64,000 bases of DNA from Kitasatospora sp. DSM 101779 (GTDB taxonomy: Bacteria > Actinomycetota > Actinomycetes > Streptomycetales > Streptomycetaceae). Where the stretch lies: the NCBI RefSeq assembly GCF_025655475.1, contig NZ_JAHTIK010000001.1:3297581-3361580 (forward strand), written 5' to 3'. This document shows, piece after piece, positions 32,008 to 41,403 of the stretch. Position 1 is the first letter of the stretch. Every line of letters begins with the position of its first letter. The position numbers and the translations under genes were made by a program. Below the pieces are notes generated by a model, which had not been told where the DNA came from, made no database searches, and saw only the letters and a program-made list of their open reading frames with translations.

Positions 32008-34929
32008 TCAGGGCGTCGCCGAGGCCGAGGGCGACGGCGAGGCGGACGGCGCCGGGGTCGCCGATCCGCTGCCCGGCTGCGCCTTGGCGGCCCGGTCCAG
32101 CGCGTCCTGGAGCGCCTTCTGCGCCTGCCCGTACGCCGCCCAGTCGCCGTTCTTCAGCGCGGTCTGACCGTCGGTGAAGGCCTTCTGGGCGTCCTGCAGT
32201 GCCTTCTGCAGGTCCTGGCCGGCACCCGTGCCGGGTGTGGTGGGAGCGGGCGTGGTCGGAGTGGCGGGGGCGGTCGGAGTGGCCGTCGCGCTGCCGGACG
32301 CGCCGGGCAGCACGGCGGCGAGCGCCTTGGCCAGGTTGTCCTCCAGGGCCACCTTGTCGCCGTAGACCGCCAGCACCTTCTGCAGCACCGGCGCCTTGGC
32401 GCCGCGGCCGAGCAGGTAGACCGGCTCGATGTTGAGCAGGCCGCCGCCGACCGGCAGGGTCAGCAGGTTGCCGTACTCGATGTCCGAGTCGCTGCCGGTC
32501 TTCAGCAGGGTGAGCTGGTTGGCCACCGCCTTCTCGGAGTTGAACTTCGCCTGGGTCAGCTTGGGCCCGAGCGCACCCGATCCGGCCGGCACCTTGAGCA
32601 CCCGGATCTTGCCGTACTCCGGCCCCGGGTCCGCGCTGACCGCCATGAACGCCGCCAGGTTGTCGCGGCCGCTCGGCACGAAGCTGCTGGAGAGCGAGAA
32701 GCTCGCCGAGGGGGCGCCGGGCATCTTCAGCGTCAGGTAGTACGGCGGCTGGACCTCACCGGTGTTGGTGGTGGGGTCGAGCGGCACCTGCCAGATGTCC
32801 GTGCCGTTGAAGAACGCGTCGGCGTCGGTCATGTGGTACTGGCCGAGCAGATCGCGCTGCACCTTGAACAGGTCCTGCGGGTAGCGCAGGTGCGGCATCA
32901 GCGCGGCCGGGATCGCCGAGCGGGCCTTGACCGTGCCGGGGAAGGCCTTCATCCAGGTCTTCAGCACCGGGTCGCTCTCGTCCCACTGGTACAGCGTCAC
33001 CTCGCCGGTGTACGCGTCGACCGTGGCCTTCACCGAGTTGCGGATGTAGTTGACCGTGTTGACGGCGGTCAGGGTGCGGCCGCGCTGGTCGGTCAGCGAG
33101 TCCTTGGTCGACTCGCCCAGGGTGGTCTTGGAGGAGAACGGGTAGCCGTCCGAGGTGGTGTAGCCGTCCAGCACCCAGACCAGCTTGCCGTCCTGCACCA
33201 CGGGGTACGGGTCGGCGTCGATCGACAGCCACGGCGCGACCTTCTCCACCCGCTCCTTGGGCGTGCGGTCGTAGATCACCCGGGCGCCGTCGGTGATCGC
33301 CCCCGAGTACAGGATCTGCGGCTCGGAGAACTTCATCGCGTACGCGGCCCGGGTCAGCGGGTTGTCCAGCGAGACGCCGCTGCCGCCGTCGTAGGTGAAG
33401 GTCTGGTCGGCGCCGCTCTCGGAGGTGTAGTCGATCTCCTGGTTGCTGCCGCCGACGATGGAGTACGTCCGGGTCTTCTCGCCGTAGTACACCCGCTGGC
33501 GGTAGTCGCCGAAGGTGCCGTCGGTCGGCAGGCCGGACTGGGTGTAGACCGGGTTGCCGTTGCCGTCGACCTGGTTGCCCTTGGCGGCGACGACGCCGTA
33601 GCCGTGGGTGTACTTGAAGTGGTCGTTGATCCAGTTCCGCTGCTGGACGCCCGCGAGGTCGAGCTCGCGGACACCGAGCACCGTGTCCTGGTTGCCGTAC
33701 CGGTCGACGTCCAGCGTCCGCGGGAAGGCGTAGTACTTGCGCAGCGCCTCGTTCTGCTGGAACGTCGGCGCGACCACGTTCGGGTCCAGCAGGCGGATGT
33801 CCGCAACCGTCTGCGCGTCCGGCGCCGGGGCACCGGCCTTGGTGCCCTCCTTCGGGTCGTACTGCTGGGTCTCGGCGCCCGCGATGCCGTACGCCTTGCG
33901 GGTCGCGTCGATGTTCTTCTGGATGTACGGCGTCTCCTTGGCCTGCTCGTTCGGCTTGACCTGGAACTGCTGCACTATCGCCGGGTACACCCCGCCGATC
34001 AGCACCGCGGAGAGCGCCATCAGACCGAAGCCGATCAGCGCCGGCGCCCAGGTGCGGCGGATCGGCGTCAGGAAGAAGAGCAGCGCGCAGATGACGGCGA
34101 CGAAGAACAGGATCGTCTTGGCCGGCAGGAAGGCGTTGGCGTCCACGTAGCGCAGGCCCGTCCAGCCGTCCACGCCCTTGTAGGCACCGGACTTGACCGC
34201 CAGGCCGTACCGGTCCAGCCAGTAGGCGACGGCCTTCAGCAGGACGAACACACCGAGCAGCACCGCGAGGTGGCCCTGCGCACCGCGGCTGGCGCGGCGG
34301 CCCGGACCCTGCAGGCGGAGGCCGCCGTAGAGGTAGTGCACCAGCACGGAGGCCATCAGCGAGACGATCACCGCGCTGAACGCGAAGCCCAGGATGAACT
34401 CGTACCAGGGCAGGTCGAAGGCGTAGAAGGCGACGTCCCGGTGGAACTGGGGGTCCTTCACCCCGAACGGCGTCCGGTTGGTCCACAGCAGCCAGGTGCG
34501 CCACTGCCCGGAGGCCGCGGCGCCGGCGACCAGGCCGACCAGCAGCGCGACCGCGACCAGCAGCCACTTCTTGTACGGGGCCACGCCCATCCGGTAGCGG
34601 TCCAGGCTCTGCTGCTCGACCGACATCGCGGCCAGCGGCGGCCGCAGCCGGTGGGCCAGCCAGACGTTGAGGCCGACCACCACGGCCATCAGCAGGCCGA
34701 AGACGGCGAACAGCCCGGCCTTCGTCCACAGCTGGGTGGTGAAGACCGTGGCGTAGTCGACCGATTTGAACCACAGCCAGTCCGTCCAGAATCCGGACAC
34801 CAGCGCGAACAGCATGAACAGCACGGCGAGCACGCCCGCCGTCAGCAGCAGGACCCTGGTGCGCCGCGAGGGCGGGCCGACTCTGGCACGGAAGCCCGGC
34901 TCCGGGCGGTCCGGCATCTGGAAAACCAA
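32008..34929 (-). CDS. UPF0182-family large membrane protein
   Basis: A 973-residue protein with seven or so transmembrane helices in the first ~330 residues (for example [59 protein letters not shown]) followed by a very large extracytoplasmic domain (about 340-880) and a Pro/Thr/Ala tail with a coiled-coil-like segment ([20 protein letters not shown]). This is the COG1615/UPF0182 family, conserved in actinobacteria and cyanobacteria, function unknown; TGDIWQVP-, HLRYPQDLF- and LTAVNTVNY-type blocks are typical. Start TTG 34929 has GAGGTG 6 bp upstream; an internal ATG 12 bp later is less well placed. Confidence 0.92.
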   Translation of the reverse strand: MVFQMPDRPEPGFRARVGPPSRRTRVLLLTAGVLAVLFMLFALVSGFWTDWLWFKSVDYATVFTTQLWTKAGLFAVFGLLMAVVVGLNVWLAHRLRPPLAAMSVEQQSLDRYRMGVAPYKKWLLVAVALLVGLVAGAAASGQWRTWLLWTNRTPFGVKDPQFHRDVAFYAFDLPWYEFILGFAFSAVIVSLMASVLVHYLYGGLRLQGPGRRASRGAQGHLAVLLGVFVLLKAVAYWLDRYGLAVKSGAYKGVDGWTGLRYVDANAFLPAKTILFFVAVICALLFFLTPIRRTWAPALIGFGLMALSAVLIGGVYPAIVQQFQVKPNEQAKETPYIQKNIDATRKAYGIAGAETQQYDPKEGTKAGAPAPDAQTVADIRLLDPNVVAPTFQQNEALRKYYAFPRTLDVDRYGNQDTVLGVRELDLAGVQQRNWINDHFKYTHGYGVVAAKGNQVDGNGNPVYTQSGLPTDGTFGDYRQRVYYGEKTRTYSIVGGSNQEIDYTSESGADQTFTYDGGSGVSLDNPLTRAAYAMKFSEPQILYSGAITDGARVIYDRTPKERVEKVAPWLSIDADPYPVVQDGKLVWVLDGYTTSDGYPFSSKTTLGESTKDSLTDQRGRTLTAVNTVNYIRNSVKATVDAYTGEVTLYQWDESDPVLKTWMKAFPGTVKARSAIPAALMPHLRYPQDLFKVQRDLLGQYHMTDADAFFNGTDIWQVPLDPTTNTGEVQPPYYLTLKMPGAPSASFSLSSSFVPSGRDNLAAFMAVSADPGPEYGKIRVLKVPAGSGALGPKLTQAKFNSEKAVANQLTLLKTGSDSDIEYGNLLTLPVGGGLLNIEPVYLLGRGAKAPVLQKVLAVYGDKVALEDNLAKALAAVLPGASGSATATPTAPATPTTPAPTTPGTGAGQDLQKALQDAQKAFTDGQTALKNGDWAAYGQAQKALQDALDRAAKAQPGSGSATPAPSASPSPSASATP

Positions 34930-35094
34930 GGTGGCACCTCTGCTGTGTCGTGAAGGTGGTCGGATCGGTCCTCAGTGCAACTTAGACCGTCTTCACCTGA
35001 GTTCCCGCCGGGCCGCCCGCCCGCTCTCCCGAGACCCGACCGTTACCGGGCCCGGCAAGGCCTCCGGGCACCGCGGGCATGTGAGGATTGGGGC

Positions 35095-35655
35095 ATGTCC
35101 GATGCACCCCTCACGCCCGCCGACGGCCTGCCGCCGGCCGCGTCCCCGCTGACCCGCGCCGCCCTGGAGATCGACGAGTACGCGGCCACCCTCGGCTGGG
35201 ACCTCCCGGCCCGGCTGTTCGCGCTGGTCGACACCGCCGCGCTGCGCAAGGCCGACCCGAAGCTGGCCCGCCAGCTCGGCCTGGCCGACGACGAGGCCAC
35301 CGGGCTGACCCCGGTCGAGCAGGAGGAGCTGCCGGCCGGCGCCGAGCTGGACAAGTTCCTCGGCACCATCGCCTGGCCGGACCAGGTGGCCGGCTGTGCG
35401 CTGGTCGTCGAGCGGCTGATGCTTCCCCCGGGTGCCGAGCAGTCCCGCCCGAAGAACGCCACCGAGAAGGAGCTCGCCGACTGGGTGGCGAACCACCCGC
35501 AGCGGCAGGAGGTCCGGATCACCGCCGCCGTGCTGCGCGACGGCTCCCGGGAGATCGCCCTGCGGCTGCGCGAGAAGGACGTCGCCCGCGAGGTGCTGAC
35601 CGGCCCCGACCTGGTGCCGGGGCTCACCGAGGCCCTGCTGGCCACCTTCTCCTGA
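35095..35655 (+). CDS. PPA1309-family conserved actinobacterial protein
   Basis: A 186-residue soluble protein beginning LTRAALEIDEYAATLGWDLPARLFALVDTAAL, with AGAELDKFLGTIAWPDQVAGCALVVERLMLPP and a C-terminal half EVRITAAVLRDGSREIALRLREKD. This family is restricted to actinobacteria and has no assigned function. It is divergent from the UPF0182 gene, an association I believe is common in streptomycetes. ATG 35095 is preceded by GAGGATT. Confidence 0.8.
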   Translation: MSDAPLTPADGLPPAASPLTRAALEIDEYAATLGWDLPARLFALVDTAALRKADPKLARQLGLADDEATGLTPVEQEELPAGAELDKFLGTIAWPDQVAGCALVVERLMLPPGAEQSRPKNATEKELADWVANHPQRQEVRITAAVLRDGSREIALRLREKDVAREVLTGPDLVPGLTEALLATFS

Positions 35656-35664
35656 ACCGGGCCG

Positions 35665-35691
35665 GCCGGGGCCCCCACGGGGCGCCCCGGC
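35665..35691. terminator. Probable bidirectional terminator
   Basis: GCCGGGGC and its complement with an 11-base loop, 10 bp after the PPA1309-family stop and before the convergent YlbL stop. Short stem; moderate support. Confidence 0.5.
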
Positions 35692-35758
35692 CCGCTCCTG
35701 CGCGTTGCGCTCCTGCGGCTTTGCGCGCCGGCTCGCTGTGCCCCGGCCGGGCGCCCCG

Positions 35759-36910
35759 CTACTTGGGGCAGGACGGCAGCGCCGAGGTGTTGCCGGAGCG
35801 GATCTGGTCCAGCGCCTTCAACGCCTCGCCGAGGCTGTCCACCTTGACCAGGGTCAGCCCGCCCGGGGTGCCCTTCGACGCCTCGGTGCAGTTCTCGGCC
35901 GGCGTCATGAAGTACTCGGCGCCCTTGTCCCGGGCCGCGATCAGCTTCATCTGGATGCCGCCGATCGGGCCGACCTCGCCCTCGTCGCTGATGGTGCCGG
36001 TGCCGGCGACGAACTTGCCGCCGGTCAGGTCACCGGGCGTCAGCTTGTCCACGATGCCGAGCGAGAACATCAGGCCGGCGCTGGGGCCGCCGACGTCCTG
36101 CAGGCCGATGTCGATGGTGAACGGGTAGGTGTGGTCCGTCCCCGGCAGGATGCCGACGATGGCCCGGCCGTCGGAGGCCTTGCCGGTGGTGACGGTGACC
36201 TTCTTCTCGGCCGCCTTGTCGGTCGCCGTGCCGTTCGTACCGGCCGAGCCGTTCGTGCCCGCCGAGCCGTTCGTGCCCGCGGAGCCGCCGGTGCCCGCCG
36301 CGGCGGTGTGCGGGACGACCGTGAACTCCACCGTCTCGCCGGGCTTGTGCTTGGTCACCAGCGCCGCCACCTGCTCCTTGGCGGTCACCGGGGTGCCGTC
36401 CACCGCGACGATCCGGTCGCCCGCGTGCAGCTTGCCCTCCGAGGGCCCGCCGGCCACCACCGAGGAGACCACGATCTGCGTGCCGACCGGGATGCCGAGC
36501 TGCTTGAGCGCCGCCGTCTTGGCGCTGTCCTCGGAGGTGGCGAACTGCTCGGCGTTCTCCTGCTGGGCCTCCTTGTCGGTCTGGCCCTTCGGGTAGACGT
36601 TGTCGTGCGGCACGACGAGGACGTCCTTGCGCAGCCAGCCGATCACCGCGGAGACCAGGCTCGGCTCGTACTTGGCGCCGGTGACCTGCACCGTCGTCAT
36701 GTTGAGGTGGCCGCTCGTCGGGTACGTCTCGTGGCCGCTGATGGCGATCACCGGGACGGAGCCGCCCGACTTCTTCTCCTGCTCACCGAGCGTGTTGTAG
36801 GTCGGGCCCGGGCTCATCTCGGTGTACGGCACCCGCATCAGCACGGAGGCGCACAGCAGGCCTATGAGCAGCAGGGTGGCGGCGAGCATCGTCGCGGAGC
36901 GGCGTGGCAT
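35759..36910 (-). CDS. Membrane-anchored PDZ-Lon-like protease (YlbL type)
   Basis: A 383-residue protein: an N-terminal membrane anchor (about 7-27), a PDZ domain (about 130-200, GKLHAGDRIVAVDGTPV) and a C-terminal S16 Lon-type peptidase domain with catalytic S277 (DVGGPSAGLMF) and K322 (GGIQMKLIAA), so both residues of the dyad are present. Between PDZ and protease sits an odd insert (206-228) of three GSAGTN repeats, probably recently expanded. It lies outside the cell and presumably handles envelope proteins. Preceded on the same strand by the small membrane gene. Confidence 0.92.
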   Translation of the reverse strand: MPRRSATMLAATLLLIGLLCASVLMRVPYTEMSPGPTYNTLGEQEKKSGGSVPVIAISGHETYPTSGHLNMTTVQVTGAKYEPSLVSAVIGWLRKDVLVVPHDNVYPKGQTDKEAQQENAEQFATSEDSAKTAALKQLGIPVGTQIVVSSVVAGGPSEGKLHAGDRIVAVDGTPVTAKEQVAALVTKHKPGETVEFTVVPHTAAAGTGGSAGTNGSAGTNGSAGTNGTATDKAAEKKVTVTTGKASDGRAIVGILPGTDHTYPFTIDIGLQDVGGPSAGLMFSLGIVDKLTPGDLTGGKFVAGTGTISDEGEVGPIGGIQMKLIAARDKGAEYFMTPAENCTEASKGTPGGLTLVKVDSLGEALKALDQIRSGNTSALPSCPK

Positions 36911-36960
36911 GGATCGACAGTACGGGACGGCGGCGGTGGGGCGCTGCCCGGGCCGGGGCG

Positions 36961-37143
36961 TCAGCGGCGGGGGCCGTCGCCGGAACCGACGGTGGATCGC
37001 TCCATCGCGGCGCGGAACCGCTCGTGCTCGGCGAGCGAGGCCGGATCACCGGTGGCGCGGGGGGTGCGGGCCGCCCAGCCCGCCCAGACCATGGCGGCCA
37101 GTGCGGCGGCGACGGGGATGATCAACCAGGCGAGCGCAGCCAT
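36961..37143 (-). CDS. Small single-helix membrane protein
   Basis: A 60-residue protein: one N-terminal transmembrane helix (ALAWLIIPVAAALAAMVWAGW) and a charged tail with LAEHERFRAAMERS. ATG 37143 has GGGAG 8 bp upstream, and the position just before the YlbL gene (50 bp) suggests an operon. It resembles a conserved streptomycete hypothetical in the same context. The 237-bp region between it and moaE holds nothing I can name. Confidence 0.65.
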   Translation of the reverse strand: MAALAWLIIPVAAALAAMVWAGWAARTPRATGDPASLAEHERFRAAMERSTVGSGDGPRR

Positions 37144-37380
37144 GTCCGTACTCCCAGCTCGTCGTGTCTATCAGCAGATTAACCGTCCGCGCAGACAACG
37201 GCGGCGGCGGGCACCGGGTTACGGCCACGGTTCACCCTCAGCAGGGTCGCGGCACGCCTGTGACGGGGCTGCAGGAGGGCCACCACGGGGGCCGCGGAGA
37301 GCACGGCGGGGCCGCCGCGCACCGGGCCGGGACCGGGAGCGGCCCCTGGGGGCAGTGAGGCGAACGGGGGACGGCGGCGG

Positions 37381-37830
37381 TCAGCAGGTGCCCGCGCCGA
37401 CCCACTCCTCCTCGCCGTCGCTGAAGACCTGGTGCTTCCAGATCGGCACCTGGTGCTTGAGGTCGTCGATCAGCCGGCGGGCCGCCTCGAAGGCCTCGCC
37501 GCGGTGCGCGCAGGAGACGGCGACGATCACCGCCTTGTCGGTGATCTCCAGCCGGCCGACCCGGTGCACCGCCGCCAGCGCCTTCACCGGGAAGTCCGCG
37601 ACGATCTTCTCGGCGATCCGGCGCATCTCCCGCTCGGCCGTCGGGTGGGCGCTGTACTCCAGCGCGGAGACGGACTTGCCGCCGTCGTGGTCGCGGACCG
37701 TCCCCACGAAGACCGTGGTGCCGCCGGCCGCGTCGTCGCCGACCGCCTCGTACACCTCGTCCAGCGACAGCGGGGTGTCGCGGATGGCGAGCAGGCGGAT
37801 CGGGTCGTGGTTCTCGGACATGGTCACCAT
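37381..37830 (-). CDS. moaE: Molybdopterin synthase catalytic subunit MoaE
   Basis: A 149-residue subunit that, with thiocarboxylated MoaD, inserts the dithiolene sulfurs into precursor Z in molybdenum cofactor synthesis. GTTVFVGTVRDHDGGKSV, LEYSAHPTAEREM, HRVGRLEITDKAVIVAVSCAHRGEAFEA and the active-site lysines in LKHQVPIWKHQVFSDGEEEW are conserved. ATG 37830 (MVTM) has GGGG nearby; ATG 37821 is an alternative. No moaD lies adjacent. Confidence 0.93.
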   Translation of the reverse strand: MVTMSENHDPIRLLAIRDTPLSLDEVYEAVGDDAAGGTTVFVGTVRDHDGGKSVSALEYSAHPTAEREMRRIAEKIVADFPVKALAAVHRVGRLEITDKAVIVAVSCAHRGEAFEAARRLIDDLKHQVPIWKHQVFSDGEEEWVGAGTC

Positions 37831-37921
37831 GATTCCCCATGACGGGTGCCGCCCGGCAAGGGCTTCCGCATCACGATTGTGGCATTCCGCAGTGCGGAAA
37901 GCCGGGACGGGTAGGGATGGC

Positions 37922-39073
37922 TCAGAACCTTCGGCGCTTGCGGGCGCGCCGGACCAGGGCGGCGGTGCCCACCAGCGCCACGGTGGCGCCGGCCGCACCC
38001 AGGCTGGTGGCCGCCTCCTTGCCGCCGAGCCGGCGGCCGGCCACCGCGTGCTTGCCGGAGACCTGGGCGAGCAGTTCGGCGAGCACCTCCTCGTTGCTGT
38101 GCTCCGGGCGCCAGCCCGCCTCGTGCAGCCGGCTGCCGGAGACCACCCACGGGTACATGGTGTAGGCGAGGTCGCCGGCCGGGGCCGGGGTCAGCCCGAG
38201 ACGGTGCAGCCGGGCCGCGGTGCCGAGGGCCAGCGAGGCCGGCAGCTCCATGCGGCGGATGCCGGAGAGCTCCTCCACGTCCTCCTGCTCCAGCCAGCCG
38301 TCGGAGCCGACGGTGACCTCCCCCTCGACCAGGCCGAGCGCCGCGTACTCCAGCGCCGAGGCGAGGTCGTCGACGTGACAGAACTGCCAGCACGGCCGCG
38401 AGCCGGCCACCACCAGCAGCCTCGGCGCCTCGAAGTGCCTGGTCAGCACGGTGTCGATGCCCGGGCCGACCACCACGGCCGGGCGGAGCACGGTGATCTG
38501 CAGGCCGGGGTGGGCGCGCGGGGCGCGCCGGGCGAGCCGTTCGATCTCCAGCAGGTCGCCGACGAGCGTGGCCTCCTCGGTGGCCCGCAGCTCGGAGTCC
38601 TCGGCGAGCGGCACCTCGTTGTCCGGCAGCGCGCCGTAGACCATCGCCGAGGTGCACAGCACCACCCGGGAGACACCGGCCGCCGCGGCGGCGGTCACCA
38701 CGGTCTGCGCGCCCCGCACGTTGTACGCGCTCCGGGCCCGCGGGTCGGTCTCCATGCCGAGGTCCATGGCCAGGTGGACGACCACGTCGACCCCGGCCAG
38801 TCGCTCCGCCACGGCCGGGTCGCGGACGTCGAGGATGCGCCAGTGCACGCCGGGCACCTCGCCGCGGCGGTCGTCGATGGCCAGCACCCGGCGGACCCCC
38901 GGCGAGTCGACCAGCCGGGCCGCGACCCGCTCGCCGAGCACGCCGGCCGCCCCGGTGACGGCCACGGTCAGCGGCTTGCCGCCGTAGGCTGGAGACGGTG
39001 AACCCGCGGCGGCCGCGCGGTCGTCCTCACCTCCGGTCAGCCCAGAGCGAACGTCCGAAGGCGGGGAACTCAC
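37922..39073 (-). CDS. SDR-fold (NAD-dependent epimerase-like) protein, probably non-catalytic
   Basis: A 383-residue extended-SDR protein: GAAGVLG dinucleotide loop (41-47), DVRDP, VVHLAM and CTSAMVYG are present, but the YxxxK catalytic pair expected about 15-25 residues after VYG is replaced by a segment such as TLVGDLLEIERL. The C-terminus ends in a hydrophobic helix and basic tail (ATVALVGTAALVRRARKRRRF), suggesting membrane attachment. It may bind NAD(P) as a sensor or chaperone. GTG 39073 has GGAGG 8 bp upstream. Divergent from the DUF2342 gene. Confidence 0.82.
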   Translation of the reverse strand: MSSPPSDVRSGLTGGEDDRAAAAGSPSPAYGGKPLTVAVTGAAGVLGERVAARLVDSPGVRRVLAIDDRRGEVPGVHWRILDVRDPAVAERLAGVDVVVHLAMDLGMETDPRARSAYNVRGAQTVVTAAAAAGVSRVVLCTSAMVYGALPDNEVPLAEDSELRATEEATLVGDLLEIERLARRAPRAHPGLQITVLRPAVVVGPGIDTVLTRHFEAPRLLVVAGSRPCWQFCHVDDLASALEYAALGLVEGEVTVGSDGWLEQEDVEELSGIRRMELPASLALGTAARLHRLGLTPAPAGDLAYTMYPWVVSGSRLHEAGWRPEHSNEEVLAELLAQVSGKHAVAGRRLGGKEAATSLGAAGATVALVGTAALVRRARKRRRF

Positions 39074-39263
39074 CGGCCATCCTCCACGGTTAGCTTATGT
39101 GCGTACGTACGAGTGTCACGTACCGTCCATCCTGCCCGAGGCAAGGGCCCGGCGGGCGCACCCGGCGCCATCGGGCCGCGAGACCATGGACACGTCCCGC
39201 CTCCGCGGGCACACGAATTCCCCGCCACATCCCGCGTGACGGCCGAGCAGATCTGAGGACCCC

Positions 39264-40769
39264 GTGAGCGACCTCCCCTTCGGATTCTCCGTCCCGCCCG
39301 AGGAGCCCGAGGACGGCAAGGGCAAGCAGGACGACCAGGGCGACGCCGCCGCCGAGGGCAAGGGCGGCCAGGGCGAGACCCCGCAGCAGCCCTTCGGCTT
39401 GGGCGCGGGCAACCCGCTCGGCGCGCTGTTCGGCATGGGCGGCGCCGGCGGCGACAACCCCTTCGGCGCGATGATGGGCAACCTCAACCCCAACGACCTC
39501 GGCGCGGCCTTCCAGCAGCTCGGCCAGATGCTGTCCTTCGACGGCGGCCCGGTGAACTGGGAGCTGGCGCAGAACATCGCCCGGCAGACGGTCGTCGCCG
39601 AGCCCGCCGAGGGCCGCAGCAAGGACCGCTCGGTCGGTGCGGCCGAGCGCAACGCGGTCGTCGAGGCCGTCCGCCTCGCCGAGCTGTGGCTGGACGCGGC
39701 CACCGAGTTCCCGTCCGGCTCGACCACCGCCGTGGCGTGGAGCCGCGCCGAGTGGATCGAGGCGACCCTGCCGGTCTGGAAGGACCTGGTCGACCCGGTC
39801 GCCGAGCGGGTCGGCAACGCCATGGGCGGCGTGCTGCCGCCGGAGATGCAGGCCATGGCCGGCCCGCTGATGGGCGTCATGCGCTCGATGGGCGGTGCCA
39901 TGTTCGGCACCCAGATCGGCCAGGCGCTGGGCGCGCTCGCCGCCGAGGTGGTCGGCTCGACCGACGTCGGCCTGCCGCTCGCGCCGTCCGGCAAGGCCGC
40001 GCTGCTGCCGCAGAACATCGCCGAGTTCGGCGAGGGCCTGAGCGTGCCGGCCGACGAGGTGCGGCTGTACCTCGCCCTGCGCGAGGCCGCCCACCAGCGC
40101 CTGTTCGCACACGTGCCGTGGCTGCGGGCGCACCTGTTCGGCGCGGTCGAGGCGTACGCGCGCGGCATCAAGGTCGACACCTCGCGGATGGAGGAGCTGG
40201 TCGGCCAGCTCGACCCGACCAACCCGGAGGCGCTCCAGGAGGCGCTGGCCGGCGGTCTGCTGCAGCCCGAGGACACCCCCGAGCAGAAGGCCGCGCTGGC
40301 CCGGCTGGAGACGGCGCTCGCGCTGGTCGAGGGCTGGGTGGACGCGGTGGTGCACGCCGCGGCCCAGCCGCACCTGCCGCAGGCCGCGGCGCTCCGCGAG
40401 ACGCTGCGCCGCCGCCGGGCCACCGGCGGCCCGGCCGAGCAGACCTTCGCCACCCTGGTCGGCCTGGAGCTGCGCCCGCGCCGGCTGCGGGACGCCTCCC
40501 GGCTGTGGGCCTCGCTCGCCGACGCCCGCGGCATCGAGGGCCGCGACGCCCTCTGGGAGCACCCGGACATGCTGCCGACCGCCGCCGACCTGGACGACCC
40601 GGACGGGTTCGTGCACCGCGCGGAGGAGGGCGGCATCGACTTCGACGCGCTCGACAAGCTGCTCGGCGACGCCGCCCGCGGCGAGGACAAGCCCGGCTCG
40701 GCGAGCACCGGCGGCCCCGAGGGCACCGCGGGCACCGACAACGACGAGGACGAGGACGGCGGCAAGTGA
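39264..40769 (+). CDS. DUF2342 family protein (annotated as zinc-dependent metalloprotease)
   Basis: A 501-residue protein. The first ~95 residues are a Gly/Gln/Asp-rich low-complexity segment with FGLGAGNPLGALFGMGG; the DUF2342 domain (about 95-450) contains MGVMRSMGGAMFGTQIGQALG, LREAAHQRLFAHVPWLR and a long helical region. The family is usually labelled zinc-dependent metalloprotease, but no classical HExxH is visible; H277 in REAAHQRLF is the conserved His. Actinobacteria-specific. GTG 39264 has GAGGA upstream. Overlaps the Nudix gene by 4 bp (GTGA). Confidence 0.88.
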   Translation: MSDLPFGFSVPPEEPEDGKGKQDDQGDAAAEGKGGQGETPQQPFGLGAGNPLGALFGMGGAGGDNPFGAMMGNLNPNDLGAAFQQLGQMLSFDGGPVNWELAQNIARQTVVAEPAEGRSKDRSVGAAERNAVVEAVRLAELWLDAATEFPSGSTTAVAWSRAEWIEATLPVWKDLVDPVAERVGNAMGGVLPPEMQAMAGPLMGVMRSMGGAMFGTQIGQALGALAAEVVGSTDVGLPLAPSGKAALLPQNIAEFGEGLSVPADEVRLYLALREAAHQRLFAHVPWLRAHLFGAVEAYARGIKVDTSRMEELVGQLDPTNPEALQEALAGGLLQPEDTPEQKAALARLETALALVEGWVDAVVHAAAQPHLPQAAALRETLRRRRATGGPAEQTFATLVGLELRPRRLRDASRLWASLADARGIEGRDALWEHPDMLPTAADLDDPDGFVHRAEEGGIDFDALDKLLGDAARGEDKPGSASTGGPEGTAGTDNDEDEDGGK

Positions 40770-41335
40770 GCGACGCCCTGCACCAGGACGCCGTCCGTAC
40801 CCTGCAGGACTGGAAGACCGCCGACCCCGGCCAGGACCAGCTGCGGCTCGACTACCTGGACCACCTGGCCGGCCACTCCGACGGGCTGATGCGGGCCTGC
40901 CTGCCCGCCCACATCACCGCCAGCGCGGTGGTGGTGGACCCGGCCGCCGGCCGGGTGCTGCTGACCCTGCATCCGAAGGTCGGCCGCTGGCTGCAGATGG
41001 GCGGCCACTGCGAGCCCGGTGACGACACGTTGGCGGCCGCCGCGCTGCGCGAGGCCACCGAGGAGTCCGGCATCGCGGGGCTGTCCCTGCTCACCGGCGT
41101 CGACGGGCTGCCGGTGCCGGTGAAGCTCGACCGGCACCAGGTGCGCTGCGCCGGCAAGGACAGGCCGGAGAACACCCACCTCGACGTGCAGTACGTGGCC
41201 GTCGCCCCGCCCGGGGCGCAGGAGCTGATCAGCGAGGAGTCGCTGGACCTGCGCTGGTTCGGCTTCGACGAGCTGCCCGAGCTGAGTGACGACTCGGTGC
41301 GCACCCTGGTCGGCATCGCCCGCGCCCTGGTCTGA
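40766..41335 (+). CDS. Nudix hydrolase
   Basis: A 189-residue Nudix protein, translationally coupled to DUF2342. The Nudix box reads GGHCEPGDDTLAAAALREATEESG, with spacing G-x5-E-x7-REATEESG and the metal-binding glutamates in place. It carries an N-terminal helical extension (about 1-45). Substrate unknown; nucleoside-diphosphate derivatives are typical. Confidence 0.9.
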   Translation: MSDALHQDAVRTLQDWKTADPGQDQLRLDYLDHLAGHSDGLMRACLPAHITASAVVVDPAAGRVLLTLHPKVGRWLQMGGHCEPGDDTLAAAALREATEESGIAGLSLLTGVDGLPVPVKLDRHQVRCAGKDRPENTHLDVQYVAVAPPGAQELISEESLDLRWFGFDELPELSDDSVRTLVGIARALV

Positions 41336-41357
41336 TCGGCCCGGTCCGCACACGACA

Positions 41358-41394
41358 GCCCGCCCCCGCGCCCGACGGCGCACCGGGGGCGGGC
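41358..41394. terminator. Bidirectional terminator, Nudix / AIM24 operon
   Basis: A perfect 11-bp stem (GCCCGCCCCCG and complement) around a 15-base loop, between the convergent Nudix and AIM24 genes. Confidence 0.75.
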
Positions 41395-41403
41395 CCTCTC
41401 GTC

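Noticed and set aside
31981-34953. 990-residue open frame antisense to UPF0182
   Set aside because: Val/Arg/Gln-rich composition mirrors the opposite strand; no domain or start signal.
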